Positions 26,551 through 35,897 are shown, counted from the stretch's first letter. The stretch is 64,000 nt of DNA from a candidate division KSB1 bacterium (GCA_034506255.1 JAPDPX010000001.1:248001-312000); one strand, 5' to 3'. Program-made: numbers and translations. Notes: generated by a model not told the origin, from the letters alone.

Positions 26551-27774
26551 CTAAGCGCTTGCCCGCGGCACCGACCTGACCCAACAACCGAAGTGTTTCA
26601 GCTCTTCCATGCGGCACGACCACACCAGCTCGCCGTTCCACAAGGTCATGTCGGGACAGCCGTCACACATGTTTTGCAAGCCGTTCGGGAGAAAATCGAC
26701 CGGCTGAATGATCATGATCGATTGATAGTGCAGCCCTTTGAACAACCGCAGCGGATTGGCGAGCACCGCGCTGAGATAACTGCCGGCAGCGCCGCGTACG
26801 CCGCGATCGATCAGCGAGAGCAACAACATCGACCGGCCGAGATTGGTGTGCGCCGGTTTGGTATACGCCAAATAACGGCCCTGCGTTAGATGATACATCG
26901 TCTGAATCGTTTCCATGAATTTGGGGCCGACGTAGCCGTAAATTTTTTCCTTCGAACCGAGGCGGCCGGTGAGCAGCCATTTGAACGAGTTTGGTTTCTC
27001 CGTCCCATTCAGATAGGCGCACGGCGTGAACTCGGGAAATCTTTTGCGAATCTCGGCAACCACGTCCGTTGACTTCAGATCAATCTTGCGCTCTTTCGTT
27101 TCCGAATAGGCGAGCACATCCAAATTAATTTTTCTTCCGCCCGCATACCAGTCAAACGGAAGCTGGGGAACCGCGGCGCGAAAGAGAATGAACACCATGA
27201 CTTGCACGATGTCGATGTGCTTGGCAGCCCAATCCACAAGCTCCGGCGTGTATTGCAGCGTGTCCTCATAAACCGTCGAGTTGAAGGCGCACGACAAGCC
27301 GCCGACTTCCGCCAGCATCTCGGCGTAGTGCAGCCGCAACTCGTTCAACTCGATTTCGTTTTTATTCTTCCATTTTGGTCGGCCTTGCTTGCTGTCGATA
27401 TGAAAAGTGAACCCTAACGCGCCGGCGCGTTTCAGCTCGCGCAAGAGTTCCGGCGTCAGCATGCCGCCGTTGGTGTTAATGACCGGCTTGAATCCCATCT
27501 CTGCAATCATCCGCACGATCTCGACGATGTTCGGGTGCATAAGCGGATCACCGCCGGCAATGGAGATGCCGTCAGAATTGCGCAGTTCGCGAAAGGTTTC
27601 CACTTCCTGCCTCACCATCTCCAAAGGCTTGTGGCTCTTGGCGACGTTCTCGCGATAGCAGCCGTCACACGCCAGATTGCAAGCCGAAGTCGGCTCCAGC
27701 CAGGAAATGGCATTGTCCGGAAGCGACCACGGCAAGCGGTATAGTTGACGATGGTTGATGGTTGGACTCATCAT
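26551..27774 (-). CDS. radical SAM protein inside the benzoyl-CoA reductase cluster
   Basis: A 407-residue radical SAM enzyme. The cluster motif CNLACDGCYREN (CxxxCxxC) begins near residue 33, then GISIAGGDPLMHPNI (the GGDP SAM-binding strand) and INTNGGMLT follow. A C-terminal set of Cys (NMCDGCPDMT and VWSCRMEE) may hold an extra cluster, as in SPASM-like proteins. The substrate is unknown. It lies between the two ATPase subunits of benzoyl-CoA reductase, in the same direction, which is not the usual bzd/bcr layout. The ATG at 27774 has GGAGA 7 bases upstream; 27780 is too close to that site. Confidence 0.88.
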   Translation of the reverse strand: MMSPTINHRQLYRLPWSLPDNAISWLEPTSACNLACDGCYRENVAKSHKPLEMVRQEVETFRELRNSDGISIAGGDPLMHPNIVEIVRMIAEMGFKPVINTNGGMLTPELLRELKRAGALGFTFHIDSKQGRPKWKNKNEIELNELRLHYAEMLAEVGGLSCAFNSTVYEDTLQYTPELVDWAAKHIDIVQVMVFILFRAAVPQLPFDWYAGGRKINLDVLAYSETKERKIDLKSTDVVAEIRKRFPEFTPCAYLNGTEKPNSFKWLLTGRLGSKEKIYGYVGPKFMETIQTMYHLTQGRYLAYTKPAHTNLGRSMLLLSLIDRGVRGAAGSYLSAVLANPLRLFKGLHYQSIMIIQPVDFLPNGLQNMCDGCPDMTLWNGELVWSCRMEELKHFGCWVRSVPRASA

Positions 27775-27879
27775 AATCATGTCTCCTTCTAAATGACGGG
27801 AGTGTGGATTTTACAGTCCACAGGCGTATCGCGGACAAGAAAGTCCGCGCTCCCTCACCATTCAATCATTTTTACTTTT

Positions 27880-28680
27880 TCATCTTTTTATCTTCTTTGC
27901 CTCAACAACGTGGTCCAGGGCAAACAATGCCGCGCCCAATGCGCCCATGAAATGCGAATCTTCGCTCACATTCACTTTCCTGCCCAAGCCCTCTTCCAAC
28001 GCGCGGATCATCCCGATGTTTTTTGCCACGCCGCCGGTGAAAGTGATTTCCTCCTCAATGCCAACGCGGCGCAATAGCCCGATGGAACGCGCGGCGATGG
28101 ATTGATGCACGCCCCACAAAATATCTTCCACCTTTTTGCCTTTGCCCAGCCAAGAGAGAACTTCGGATTCGGCAAACACCGTGCAAGTCGTGCTGATGCG
28201 CACCGGTTTCTCCGCGCGTAATGCCGTCGCGCCTAATTCTCCCAACGGAATATCGAGCGCGACCGCGGCTGCGCCGAGAAAACGTCCCGTGCCCGCCGCG
28301 CATTTGTCGTTCATGCAGAAATCGACAATCTCGCCTTTGTCGTTGACGCGAATCGCTTTGCTGTCCTGCCCGCCCATGTCAATCACCGTGCGGGTCGCCG
28401 GAAACATGTGCGCCGCGCCGCGGCCGTGACAACTGATCTCCGTCACCTGCTTATTGCCGAACGTGACTTTGTAGCGGCCATAACCGGTGCCGATGACGTA
28501 TTCGACTTCCTCTTCACCGATCTGTGCGGCTTCCATCGCCTGTTGAAACGCCTTTTGCGCCGCGGCGGTAACGTTGGCACCCGTATCCGTCAGCGCCCGC
28601 GCGACGATTTCTTTTTTGGCGTTGATGATCACCGCTTTGGTTTGAGTGGAGCCGACATCGACTCCGGCTGCGTAAGACAT
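27880..28680 (-). CDS. benzoyl-CoA reductase ATPase subunit, BzdP/BcrA-like
   Basis: A 266-residue BadF/BcrA-type ATPase, paralogue of the protein at 25541. [20 protein letters not shown] is the phosphate loop, [13 protein letters not shown] the second ATP motif, and the cluster-bridging Cys are in [19 protein letters not shown] and [16 protein letters not shown]. It would transfer electrons, at the cost of ATP, to the catalytic BzdN/BzdO-like subunits. AAGGAGA lies 6 bases before the ATG at 28680. The order on the minus strand is catalytic subunits, this gene, radical SAM, then the second ATPase. Confidence 0.9.
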   Translation of the reverse strand: MSYAAGVDVGSTQTKAVIINAKKEIVARALTDTGANVTAAAQKAFQQAMEAAQIGEEEVEYVIGTGYGRYKVTFGNKQVTEISCHGRGAAHMFPATRTVIDMGGQDSKAIRVNDKGEIVDFCMNDKCAAGTGRFLGAAAVALDIPLGELGATALRAEKPVRISTTCTVFAESEVLSWLGKGKKVEDILWGVHQSIAARSIGLLRRVGIEEEITFTGGVAKNIGMIRALEEGLGRKVNVSEDSHFMGALGAALFALDHVVEAKKIKR

Positions 28681-28779
28681 GGCCACTCTCCTTCCAGTTT
28701 GGGTTGAGGGATAGTTGGAGTAATGGATGATTGGGTTAGCCAGGTCTTGCCCCAATTAATCCAACAATCCAGTAATCGA

Positions 28780-30072
28780 TCATTCCATCGCTTCCGCCAT
28801 CTGCCGGCGCGAAATCAATCCCTCAAAAAACGCGTCGATGCGATTCTTCATCTGCGCTTCCGAGACCACGCGTTGATCCATCATATCGGATTCGATGAAC
28901 AGCGTGGGAAGGTCCTTTTTCGACATCAAATACCGACGGCCGTCGGCGAGGCCGGTGGACACGGTGCGGCAGCTTTTGATGGGATGATAAACCACGCCGT
29001 CGATGTGAAAAGGTTCGGTCATCGACAGGATGGCTTGATCTTGATGAAACATGCTGTCCATCGCATCGCGCACGCTGATTAACAAGCCCGCGGCGAGGCT
29101 CTCAATAGGGTCGCGCAAATCGTATTCGAAACCGAGATTGGTGCCGCCCGCGGCGAACCACAAATATGTTGAATGCACAAACACGCCGCCCCAGTTGGAG
29201 AAGAATTCGTTGAAGCGACGAAAGATGGGATAGCACGGCACGCCGACAAACACGAGGCGAAATTTTTCTTCATCCAAAGTGCCGATGCCGTGCTGCGATT
29301 TGTACGCCATCTCCTCGACAAGATCTTTAAAAAACGCGCTGCCCGCCGCAGTGCCGCGAAAGCCGTTGGCCACGCCGAGATAAATCGTGCCATCGGTGAG
29401 CGCATTGAACACGGCAGGAGAGGCTTGGTTGAATTCAAGCGTTTGCTTCCAGTCGCGGCTCATGTCATTGGCATACCCCAACACCTCGCGAAATTTGTCG
29501 ATGTCAAATTCCTTCCCAGTTATTTGCTCGCAAAGCGTAATCAGCTCTTTGAGCTGCTCCACGACGTAGCGGCGATCGCGCTCAAAATCCGGATCGCCCG
29601 GCCACGATTGCGTGCCCGCGGCGCGGGTGGCGGGAATATCGATGGTGAAGATCGGAACGTGATACATGCGCTCCCAAATCTCCGCCCATTTGATGTACGT
29701 GTTGCAAGCATTGGTCAACACGGCGAGTCGCGGCTTGGGAATCTTGCCCATCGGATGCTGCCCGCCTTTGAGTTGCACCGCCACGTCGGCTTTGACGTAG
29801 CCGCAAATATCCGGCGAGTAGCCGTATTCTTCCGCCGCGTTGAGAAACTCCGGGGCAACCTTGCGCACCGCAGTTTGCAGCGAGTTGATCTCTGGGAAGA
29901 CCACGGGCAGATCGAAGGTTTTGAGAATTTCATTCAAGCTGCCCATCACGAACACATACGCCGCGCCTTCGCCACGCTCACTGCATTCGTTTAATTCCGT
30001 GAACCATTCGCGAAAGAGTTTGGCGCCATCGCGATTGCCGCGTCCGACGATTCCGTTGTCATCATTTGGCAT
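28780..30072 (-). CDS. benzoyl-CoA reductase catalytic subunit, BzdO/BcrB-like
   Basis: A 430-residue protein of the 2-hydroxyacyl-CoA dehydratase/benzoyl-CoA reductase (HgdB/BcrB) family. Typical features are the segment FPEINSLQTAVRKVAPEFLN, EEYGYSPDICGYVKAD (first cluster Cys), LTNACNTYIKWAEIWERMYHVPIFTIDIP (second Cys) and a later GVPCYPIF (third Cys). With the BzdN-like subunit it binds benzoyl-CoA and dearomatises the ring to the dienoyl-CoA. GGGAGA precedes the ATG at 30072. Length and partner set fit BCR better than a simple dehydratase, as shown by oah, dch and had in the same block. Confidence 0.9.
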   Translation of the reverse strand: MPNDDNGIVGRGNRDGAKLFREWFTELNECSERGEGAAYVFVMGSLNEILKTFDLPVVFPEINSLQTAVRKVAPEFLNAAEEYGYSPDICGYVKADVAVQLKGGQHPMGKIPKPRLAVLTNACNTYIKWAEIWERMYHVPIFTIDIPATRAAGTQSWPGDPDFERDRRYVVEQLKELITLCEQITGKEFDIDKFREVLGYANDMSRDWKQTLEFNQASPAVFNALTDGTIYLGVANGFRGTAAGSAFFKDLVEEMAYKSQHGIGTLDEEKFRLVFVGVPCYPIFRRFNEFFSNWGGVFVHSTYLWFAAGGTNLGFEYDLRDPIESLAAGLLISVRDAMDSMFHQDQAILSMTEPFHIDGVVYHPIKSCRTVSTGLADGRRYLMSKKDLPTLFIESDMMDQRVVSEAQMKNRIDAFFEGLISRRQMAEAME

Positions 30073-30096
30073 TGTCCATTCTCCCTTAAGAACTCG

Positions 30097-30156
30097 CCAA
30101 CGGATTGAAGAACCCAACTGATTTTAAATTATCCGTTGGGTTTTTCTATCCGTTCA
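30097..30156. repeat. inverted repeat of the CCAACRGATAGAAGAACCCA family
   Basis: The left arm is CCAACGGATTGAAGAACCCA (30097-30116). The right arm TGGGTTTTTCTATCCGTT begins at 30137, and the arms pair with two mismatches. It sits upstream of the BzdO-like gene. A better copy lies at 30959-31018 and a half copy at 35737-35756. Confidence 0.8.
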
Positions 30157-30174
30157 AAATTTAGCCTTTGAGCA

Positions 30175-30831
30175 TCAAGCTTGATTTTCCAGCGCATTCT
30201 TTGCCCATGTCAACGAACGCAGCATTTGAATGCTGATGATCAAATACCACAAACCCACAAACGGCCCGAAGTCGATGAGATCGGCGTTGGCCGGCGGTAT
30301 GGGAAAAGTATACAGATTGAAACCGAGCAGCAAAACCGCAAGCAGCGCGCCGATGCCGCCGAGTATTTTGCCAAAGCGCGGATGCTTGAGCATGTTCACC
30401 GCAAACAGCAGTGTGCCGATCCCAATAAAAACATCCCAGGAAACATCCAAGCCCAGTTGCACTTTGTCAACCGCCTTCCAAATCAATTCGAGCGTCGATT
30501 TCGTGGCGGCGTCAGCGGCTTTGTCCACGTAATCGCGCATAGATATTGAAATCGCCAATTGCACGATGAGCATCATGTTTACGATGCTGCCGGCGATGAC
30601 ATTCGCGCCCGCGGCAATTTGGGTGGAGACGCTTTTTTGATGAAGCTTCAGCAGATGATAAAGGCCAACGCTGGCCAGGCTCAGCAGCGGGCCGAAAGCC
30701 GCGGCAAAGGCAACCGTCAAGATTCTCGGCATATCGACGGCGGCCATGATGGCATAAACGACACAGGCGATGACTCCGGCGATGGCGCCGAGCTTGATCC
30801 AGGTGAAAGTCAAAACGTTTTCTTTGTTCAT
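30175..30831 (-). CDS. multi-pass membrane protein of unknown function
   Basis: A 218-residue protein with about six TM helices (starting at residues 14, 36, 74, 128, 157 and 187). It resembles DUF4386-like membrane proteins in length and helix pattern but I cannot be sure. It lies between the BzdO-like and BzdN-like genes, an unusual interruption of the reductase operon. No good ribosome site precedes the ATG. A transport role for an aromatic substrate is possible but has no direct support. Confidence 0.65.
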   Translation of the reverse strand: MNKENVLTFTWIKLGAIAGVIACVVYAIMAAVDMPRILTVAFAAAFGPLLSLASVGLYHLLKLHQKSVSTQIAAGANVIAGSIVNMMLIVQLAISISMRDYVDKAADAATKSTLELIWKAVDKVQLGLDVSWDVFIGIGTLLFAVNMLKHPRFGKILGGIGALLAVLLLGFNLYTFPIPPANADLIDFGPFVGLWYLIISIQMLRSLTWAKNALENQA

Positions 30832-30865
30832 GCAACGCTTTTTTTGTTTTAGAAGCTTTTAATCT

Positions 30866-30895
30866 GCCCACGAACACAAGAGAAAGACGCGAAAA
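30866..30895. repeat. degenerate copy of the CCACGAA...CGCGAAAA repeat
   Basis: The sequence CCCACGAACACAAGAGAAAG then ACGCGAAAAT follows the left-arm pattern of the long inverted repeat at 26444, but the right arm is missing. Confidence 0.5.
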
Positions 30896-30958
30896 TGAAT
30901 TAAAGCAAAATAATTACACTGAAGCTGAATCGTTTTGCCGCAACCCAAAAGAAAATCT

Positions 30959-31018
30959 CCAACAGATAGAAGAACCCACCTGTTAAAGCTTTATCCGTTG
31001 GGTTTTTCTATCTGTTGG
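30959..31018. repeat. near-perfect 20 bp inverted repeat
   Basis: CCAACAGATAGAAGAACCCA (30959-30978) pairs with TGGGTTTTTCTATCTGTTGG (30999-31018), with one mismatch and a 20-base loop. It lies in the gap between a membrane protein gene and the BzdN-like gene. Confidence 0.9.
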
Positions 31019-31125
31019 AAAAAATCTTTGTTTTTATGCACAGTCATCATTTGTAACAGACGAAGTTTTTACTTGTTATTTGCAAGTTCATTTTATCTGT
31101 TCATGTGTTTCGCGCATTTAGTAGG

Positions 31126-32298
31126 TCAATCAAAGAGAATATTTTCCACGAACGTTTCGAGTTGGATGCCAAGATGCTCAAACGTTGTTTGATTTTCCTC
31201 AAACTCCGTGATGAAATAAGGTATATGCTCGGCGTCGAGTGCCTTGCTGTAAGTCACCTGTTCCTCCAAACCCGGCTCGCACATTTTGGCGGCGGCAAGA
31301 ATAACAGCCTCGGCGTTGGATTGCTTGACACGGTCGAGCAGCATTTTCTCTTTCGGTTTGCGCAGATCGTGCTGCACCGGACTGTAGGAGGATTTTTCAA
31401 TGTACGCTTCCGCCAAATTGAACAGGGGATCGCCATCCAACGGAACTTCTTCGAGAAGGTAACGCAATCCAATTAGCAGATCATCATCGACGACGTAACA
31501 CGACTGCGCGATGGTTTGCAGGAGATCGACCGGCGGCAGCTCGCAGAATCCGCCTTCAAACACGACGCGCATCTTGTCCTGCTTCTTCAGCGGACGCGTT
31601 TTGAGCATCGGCAGAACCGCGCGGAGAAATTCGTTGTACTCTTCGCGCGGCAGAAATCCGGCGAGCGCGATCAGCACAAACGCTTCGTCCGCGGCGAGCA
31701 GCCACGGCGTTCCGCGTTTGATGGCGTACAACTCACGCATCAACGCACGACTTTCATTATAAACCGCGAGTGAACGGCATAAATCGACATCTGTAACTTT
31801 GCGGCCTGCAATGGTTTCGATGTCGCCTTTCAGTCTTTCATACTCATCGCGAAGATAGTTAATCGAGTAGTGCGAATTGGGATTTTGCGGCAGGTAGAGT
31901 ATTTGGCACTTGTAGGGAAAGTTGCGACCCCAAATCGCCGCGAGATTGCGCGCCGCGTCGCAGATGGGATGCGTGACGAACATGTCGAGCGCGATCTTCT
32001 TTGTCAACGCCAGCTCGAGCGAAGTTTTGATGATCGAGCATAAATACGAGCCGAAATGCGATTCCGCTTCCATGCCCTCGACCTGCGCGCCGCAAATTTT
32101 GACCGGTAGCAGCCCGGCCGCATGCGCGATTTCTTCGGGAAAGTAGACTTGAAAATGCCCTACGACTTTCCCACCGCTTTCGCGCCAGCGCCGCACCGTG
32201 GGATATTCGGGCTCTTCAACCAAATCGCGGCAGAGCAGCAAAATTTCTTCGAGTGGCTTGCCCTGCCATTCGGTAAAAACCGGTTCTCTTTCCATCAT
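31126..32298 (-). CDS. benzoyl-CoA reductase catalytic subunit, BzdN/BcrC-like
   Basis: A 390-residue protein of the HgdB/BcrC dehydratase-reductase family, the length of the Azoarcus BzdN subunit. It contains [14 protein letters not shown] and [16 protein letters not shown] near the N terminus, [18 protein letters not shown] in the middle and [12 protein letters not shown] later, giving the Cys expected for the active-site cluster. It would form the catalytic pair with the BzdO-like subunit. It is the most upstream reductase gene in the transcript. The start is at tandem ATG codons without a clear ribosome site. Confidence 0.88.
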   Translation of the reverse strand: MMEREPVFTEWQGKPLEEILLLCRDLVEEPEYPTVRRWRESGGKVVGHFQVYFPEEIAHAAGLLPVKICGAQVEGMEAESHFGSYLCSIIKTSLELALTKKIALDMFVTHPICDAARNLAAIWGRNFPYKCQILYLPQNPNSHYSINYLRDEYERLKGDIETIAGRKVTDVDLCRSLAVYNESRALMRELYAIKRGTPWLLAADEAFVLIALAGFLPREEYNEFLRAVLPMLKTRPLKKQDKMRVVFEGGFCELPPVDLLQTIAQSCYVVDDDLLIGLRYLLEEVPLDGDPLFNLAEAYIEKSSYSPVQHDLRKPKEKMLLDRVKQSNAEAVILAAAKMCEPGLEEQVTYSKALDAEHIPYFITEFEENQTTFEHLGIQLETFVENILFD

Positions 32299-32352
32299 TT
32301 CTGTTCACTTTCAACAGATATTACGTCATTATGGCAAGAAGCCTTTTTGTAA

Positions 32353-32680
32353 TTCCTCTGAAAACAAGTTCGTTGTTTCGCCTTTAGGCGTCGGGCTCCC
32401 GACACAAGTTGAACGCCTGAAGGCGACACGACAAACGTTTATTTTCATCATTATCGGGTGTCGAACCCGGCATGGGCAATTACTAAGAAAATAGGTTCAT
32501 ACTAACGCCTTTAGGCGTCGGACGCTCAATGAGGGGAGAACGCCTGAAGGCGCCACTACAAACATTCATTCTCATCATTATCGAGTATCGATCTCGACAT
32601 GGGCGATTCATCTGAAACCGGAGTGCAATGCCTACGGCCGTGGGCTTCAGTGTTGCAACAGTGAACTGTTGCGCTCCGAT
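32353..32680. repeat. two tandem copies of a dispersed palindromic repeat
   Basis: Copy 1 (about 32353-32481) and copy 2 (about 32487-32680) share CGCCTTTAGGCGTCGG, CGCCTGAAGGCG, a CTACAAAC or CGACAAAC run, ATTYTCATCATTATCG and GACATGGGC or GGCATGGGC. Copy 2 continues into a perfect hairpin GCAACAGT-GA-ACTGTTGC (32655-32672). The opening TTCCTCTGAAAA matches the inverted copy at 40770-40943. The gap of about 390 bases holds no gene. Confidence 0.85.
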
Positions 32681-32689
32681 TCATTGGTC

Positions 32690-33412
32690 TCAAATGTATT
32701 GTCCGCCATCAACCTTAATGACCTCCCCTGTAATATGTCGTGCCCACTCCGAACAGAGAAACAGAATCGTGCTGGCCACGTCTTCCGGTTGACCCAATCG
32801 CCCCAGCACGGTTTCGGATTGAGCTTGATCCAAAATTTGTTGCGGCAGGTTTTGCGTGAGCGTCGTGAGAATATATCCCGGCGCCACGGCATTGACGTTC
32901 ACGTTGTATCGTCCCAATTCTTTTGCCACAGTTTTGGTCAATCCAATCAAACCCGCTTTCGACGCGGCGTAATTGGCCAAACCGAATTTGCCGCGCAGGC
33001 CGTTGATTGAAGAAACATTCACGATTTTCCCGTGCTGCCTTTCGCGAAAATGCGGCGCAAGATAATGGATAAAATTGAACGCGCCTTTCAAGTTCACATT
33101 GATCACCGCATCCCATGCGGCTTCGTCCATTTTCCACACCGGCGCATCGCGCGAGATGCCGGCGTTGTTGATCAGGCAATCAACGGCTTTTTCTCCGGCG
33201 AGAATGTTGTTGATGCACTCTCGCACGGCGCTGAAATCAGACACGTCGGCCTTGATGAAGCGGCAATTGGCAAGCGCTTCTTCTGGAGGCCGCATATCAA
33301 CACAAACAACGCGGCCGCCGGCTTCAACAAAGAGTTTGGCAGTTGTCAGGCCAATACCGCCGCTGCCGCCGGTGATGACGGCAACTTGATTGGTAAAATC
33401 CAGCTTCAGCAT
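32690..33412 (-). CDS. SDR-family oxidoreductase (FabG/acyl-CoA dehydrogenase-like)
   Basis: A 240-residue short-chain dehydrogenase. The NAD(P) motif VITGGSGGIGLTTAKLF, LINNAGIS, the catalytic Ser (NVSSINGL) and YAASK are present. The family usually acts on 3-hydroxy/3-oxoacyl thioesters. Asp-Met in VVCVDMRPP after the second strand suggests NAD over NADP. In this block it could serve beta-oxidation of the ring-opened acyl-CoA, which is inference. The ATG at 33412 is chosen because it begins the conserved N terminus; the ribosome site is weak. Confidence 0.9.
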   Translation of the reverse strand: MLKLDFTNQVAVITGGSGGIGLTTAKLFVEAGGRVVCVDMRPPEEALANCRFIKADVSDFSAVRECINNILAGEKAVDCLINNAGISRDAPVWKMDEAAWDAVINVNLKGAFNFIHYLAPHFRERQHGKIVNVSSINGLRGKFGLANYAASKAGLIGLTKTVAKELGRYNVNVNAVAPGYILTTLTQNLPQQILDQAQSETVLGRLGQPEDVASTILFLCSEWARHITGEVIKVDGGQYI

Positions 33413-33430
33413 CGCAGTAACTTGTGTGAC

Positions 33431-33488
33431 CCACGAAACACACAAAATACGCTAAAAAGCCGTTCGTGTATTTTCGTGTGTTTCGCGG
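33431..33488. repeat. inverted repeat of the CGAAACACACRAAA family
   Basis: The left arm CCACGAAACACACAAAATAC pairs with the right arm GTATTTTCGTGTGTTTCG, with one indel, across a loop of about 16 bases. It is the second best copy of the family at 26444. Confidence 0.85.
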
Positions 33489-33513
33489 CCAAATCAAATG
33501 TGCTCGAGCAGAA

Positions 33514-34065
33514 TTATGAAGTCTTTGCTTCCGGTTGCGCAAATCGCCTCATGAGTTTGTTCCATCCCATGAGCGGGGCCGTCAGTTTAAACCATCCCAT
33601 GATGAGCTTTTCCGCGGCCTTCATGCCGCCGCGCACGGTGCTGAATTCCTTGTAGCCCAGACCGTTGCTGATGTGCATAGCTTTGAAGACCGCGGGCATG
33701 CCCTCGATCTTTTCGCTTTTGAGGAACAGCATGATTTGAAAAAATTTCGCCTGCTCTGCCGCGGGCGTGAACCAAACGCGGCAGCGCAAATCCGTCGCGC
33801 TTTTGTTGGCGGGGCTGTGCGGCGTCATGCGCGGTACCGTGATGGTCTCACCCGCGCGCGCGGTGATGGTTTTGCCGGCGAGCTTGAGCGTGACCTCGCC
33901 TTCGAGCACCTCGAAATGCTCGTCGCAATCCTTGTGCAGGTGCTCCGGCACTGCGCCGCCGGGCTGCATCGTCCACATGAATGCGCAGGCATTTTCTGAT
34001 AAAACGAGAGGCTGAAAGATTTCTTTTCCCCAGCCGATGCTGGGATAGGCCGTTGATGACGGCAT
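33514..34065 (-). CDS. cupin-domain protein
   Basis: A 183-residue protein with one cupin barrel. The metal-binding pattern appears as PGGAVPEHLHKDCDEHFEVLEGE (two His, Glu, and a later His in TVPRMTPHSPAN). A C-terminal helical tail (about 110-183) is basic and has no known motif. AAGGA lies 7 bases before the ATG at 34065; an ATG at 34092 is in frame but poorly supported. It lies in the aromatic-degradation block, but its substrate is unknown. Confidence 0.82.
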   Translation of the reverse strand: MPSSTAYPSIGWGKEIFQPLVLSENACAFMWTMQPGGAVPEHLHKDCDEHFEVLEGEVTLKLAGKTITARAGETITVPRMTPHSPANKSATDLRCRVWFTPAAEQAKFFQIMLFLKSEKIEGMPAVFKAMHISNGLGYKEFSTVRGGMKAAEKLIMGWFKLTAPLMGWNKLMRRFAQPEAKTS

Positions 34066-34118
34066 GTGTTTGTCCTTCAAAATAACGTTCATGACACGGA
34101 TGTTCTTTCGCTTCGCAC

Positions 34119-34814
34119 TCACAACGTTGCCGCTTTTTTCCACAACACCAGCCCCAGCCAAGCCGCCCACACTGGCGCGAGGAAAAGATAAAAGTTCAGG
34201 CCCGCGCCGGAGAGCGCCGCGCTTTGCAGCATGTAACCCAACACGTCCGCCACACTGGCAATGCCGAGCAGCAAAGTGAACATGCCCAGCCAGCGATATT
34301 CGGAGCGCAACAGCCAGCTCGTGCCCAGAAACCAAACCGCGGCCAGCGTCATGGTGAAAATATTCCAGACGCCGCTCATCACCTCGTTGTTGAGATTGGC
34401 GAACACCTGCGTCACCACGGCTTTTTGCGCAACCTCGCCGGCCGCGTAGGCCGCGTACAACGGCACAGTGGCGCCGGCAAGCATGGCCGCGCCGGTAGCG
34501 CCGATGAGAATGTAGCCGAGGCCGCAGAGCGTGAACAATTGGCTGTGGAGCTTGGCGGTGGATGAGAACCAGTGGTGAAGCGCGAGCGCCAAAGGCACGA
34601 CCGGCAGATAATACCCGAAGATGTCGAGTATCCATCCCCAGCGCAGCGTCGCCGAGGGATCGGGTTGAAAGGCGATGGCTTTCACCGGATCGAAAGCCGT
34701 TTCAAAATCCCAATTGAAGGCGGTGAAAATGAGCATGATGCTTGCCAGCGCCACCGGACAGGAGAGCACGGCAAGGAATCCCGCCATTTTGAAAAAAGAA
34801 GATTCTTTTTTCAT
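34119..34814 (-). CDS. multi-pass membrane protein of unknown function (DUF4386-like layout)
   Basis: A 231-residue protein with about six TM helices. The first two are GFLAVLSCPVALASIMLIF and WILDIFGYYLPVVPLALALHHW, and the last is LFLAPVWAAWLGLVLW. The layout resembles DUF4386 proteins, as does the protein at 30175. AGGAGAAAGGA precedes the ATG. It lies between the cupin gene and dch; a role in uptake is possible but unproven. Confidence 0.7.
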   Translation of the reverse strand: MKKESSFFKMAGFLAVLSCPVALASIMLIFTAFNWDFETAFDPVKAIAFQPDPSATLRWGWILDIFGYYLPVVPLALALHHWFSSTAKLHSQLFTLCGLGYILIGATGAAMLAGATVPLYAAYAAGEVAQKAVVTQVFANLNNEVMSGVWNIFTMTLAAVWFLGTSWLLRSEYRWLGMFTLLLGIASVADVLGYMLQSAALSGAGLNFYLFLAPVWAAWLGLVLWKKAATL

Positions 34815-34919
34815 GTTCCTTTCTCCTCAGTTTTGAGGTGGTTAAAAACTACTGATGATTGTAAAAATTTAGCCGATTGAGCTTCGGAGTGCAAAACTTT
34901 AGTTTTGCTTCATTCGGGT

Positions 34920-35693
34920 CTACTGGTTTTTCCAAGCCGGCTTGCGTTTTTCCATGAATGCCTTGATGCCCTCGTTGGCATCGGCGGTTTCCATCAGTTC
35001 CTGCACGTACATTTTTTCCAGTGTATCAATATTTTTTAGAAAGGCAAGATGCATTTCGTGACGCGAGGCGCGCGCGGCAAATTGCAGCGCGATGGCGCTT
35101 TTCGGCAAAATGTGTTTGGCGAGAAAATCATCCAGCTCCACTTGTGGGTTGGCGGAAACAGAATAAACCAATCTCATCTGTTTCGCTTCCTGCGCCGTGA
35201 GGGAGCGGCCGCTGAGTACTAAATCATCGGCGGCTGATTGCCCAATGAGATGTGGCAAGATGAGAGAAGCGACCGGCGGAAAAACGGCGAGGTTGATTTC
35301 CGGCTGGCCGAATTGGGCATCTTCGGAAGCGAAAATCCAATGGCAAAACATCGCCAATTCAAACCCGCCGCCGAGGCATTGGCCGCGCACCAAAGCAATG
35401 CACGGCTTATTGACGGCGATGAGCGTGCGAAACAAATCATGAAACGTCGCCAGCATGTACGGCGCGAATTCCTTTTGATGTTCCGGCACGCTTGCGCCAA
35501 ACGAGAAGTGCCCGCCTGCGCCTTGAAACATGAGTGCTTTGAGCGAGGGCGCGCTGCCGTTCTCTGTGATGGCTGTCATCAGCTCCGTCATCATCTCGCG
35601 ATCGAGGACGTTGCCTTTGGGGGCGTTGAGGGTGAGTGTGAGAATTTGATTTTCGTGAGAGAAGTCAGATTTGATTTTTTGGTATTGAGCCAT
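34920..35693 (-). CDS. dch: cyclohexa-1,5-diene-1-carbonyl-CoA hydratase (Dch-like)
   Basis: A 257-residue crotonase-fold hydratase that adds water to the dienoyl-CoA made by benzoyl-CoA reductase. LTLNAPKGNVLDREMMTEL, GAGGHFSFGASVPEHQKEFAPYM and RGQCLGGGFELAMFCHWIFA (oxyanion hole) are typical of Dch, as is FGQPEINLAVFPPVASLILP. The combination with oah and had next door makes Dch more likely than a general enoyl-CoA hydratase. AGGAGA lies 4 bases before the ATG at 35693; a seven-codon upstream extension is not used. Confidence 0.9.
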   Translation of the reverse strand: MAQYQKIKSDFSHENQILTLTLNAPKGNVLDREMMTELMTAITENGSAPSLKALMFQGAGGHFSFGASVPEHQKEFAPYMLATFHDLFRTLIAVNKPCIALVRGQCLGGGFELAMFCHWIFASEDAQFGQPEINLAVFPPVASLILPHLIGQSAADDLVLSGRSLTAQEAKQMRLVYSVSANPQVELDDFLAKHILPKSAIALQFAARASRHEMHLAFLKNIDTLEKMYVQELMETADANEGIKAFMEKRKPAWKNQ

Positions 35694-35736
35694 ACATTCT
35701 CCTAATTCGGCCAAACGGCAATTAAAAGGACAATTT

Positions 35737-35756
35737 CCAACTGATAGAAGAACCCA
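35737..35756. repeat. half copy of the CCAACAGATAGAAGAACCCA repeat
   Basis: CCAACTGATAGAAGAACCCA matches the left arm of the inverted repeat at 30959 with one change. The right arm is absent here. Confidence 0.65.
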
Positions 35757-35797
35757 ACTGTTAAAGCTGATTTTGCATGAATTTTTCGTCCGCCTTC

Positions 35798-35897
35798 GCC
35801 TGAGAATGAATTCTCAGGCTCAAAAGCGCAAGCCGCCTATTGGGTGGTCAGGCGACTTCAGTCGCCTTGCAACTTTTAACCTGCGATTTCAATCGCA
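35798..35897. repeat. three consecutive hairpins with a common TGAA loop
   Basis: GCCTGAGAAT-GA-ATTCTCAGGC (35798-35819), AGGCGACT-TC-AGTCGCCT (35850-35867) and TGCGATT-TC-AATCGCA (35882-35897) are perfect palindromes with different stems. On one strand or the other, each has the loop TGAA. They lie in a 300-base gap between dch and oah that holds no gene. Confidence 0.85.

Noticed and set aside
25541..32298. The dehydratase-family genes as a 2-hydroxyglutaryl-CoA dehydratase
   Set aside because: There are two different activase-type ATPases rather than one, and oah, dch and had are in the same block, which points to benzoyl-CoA reductase.
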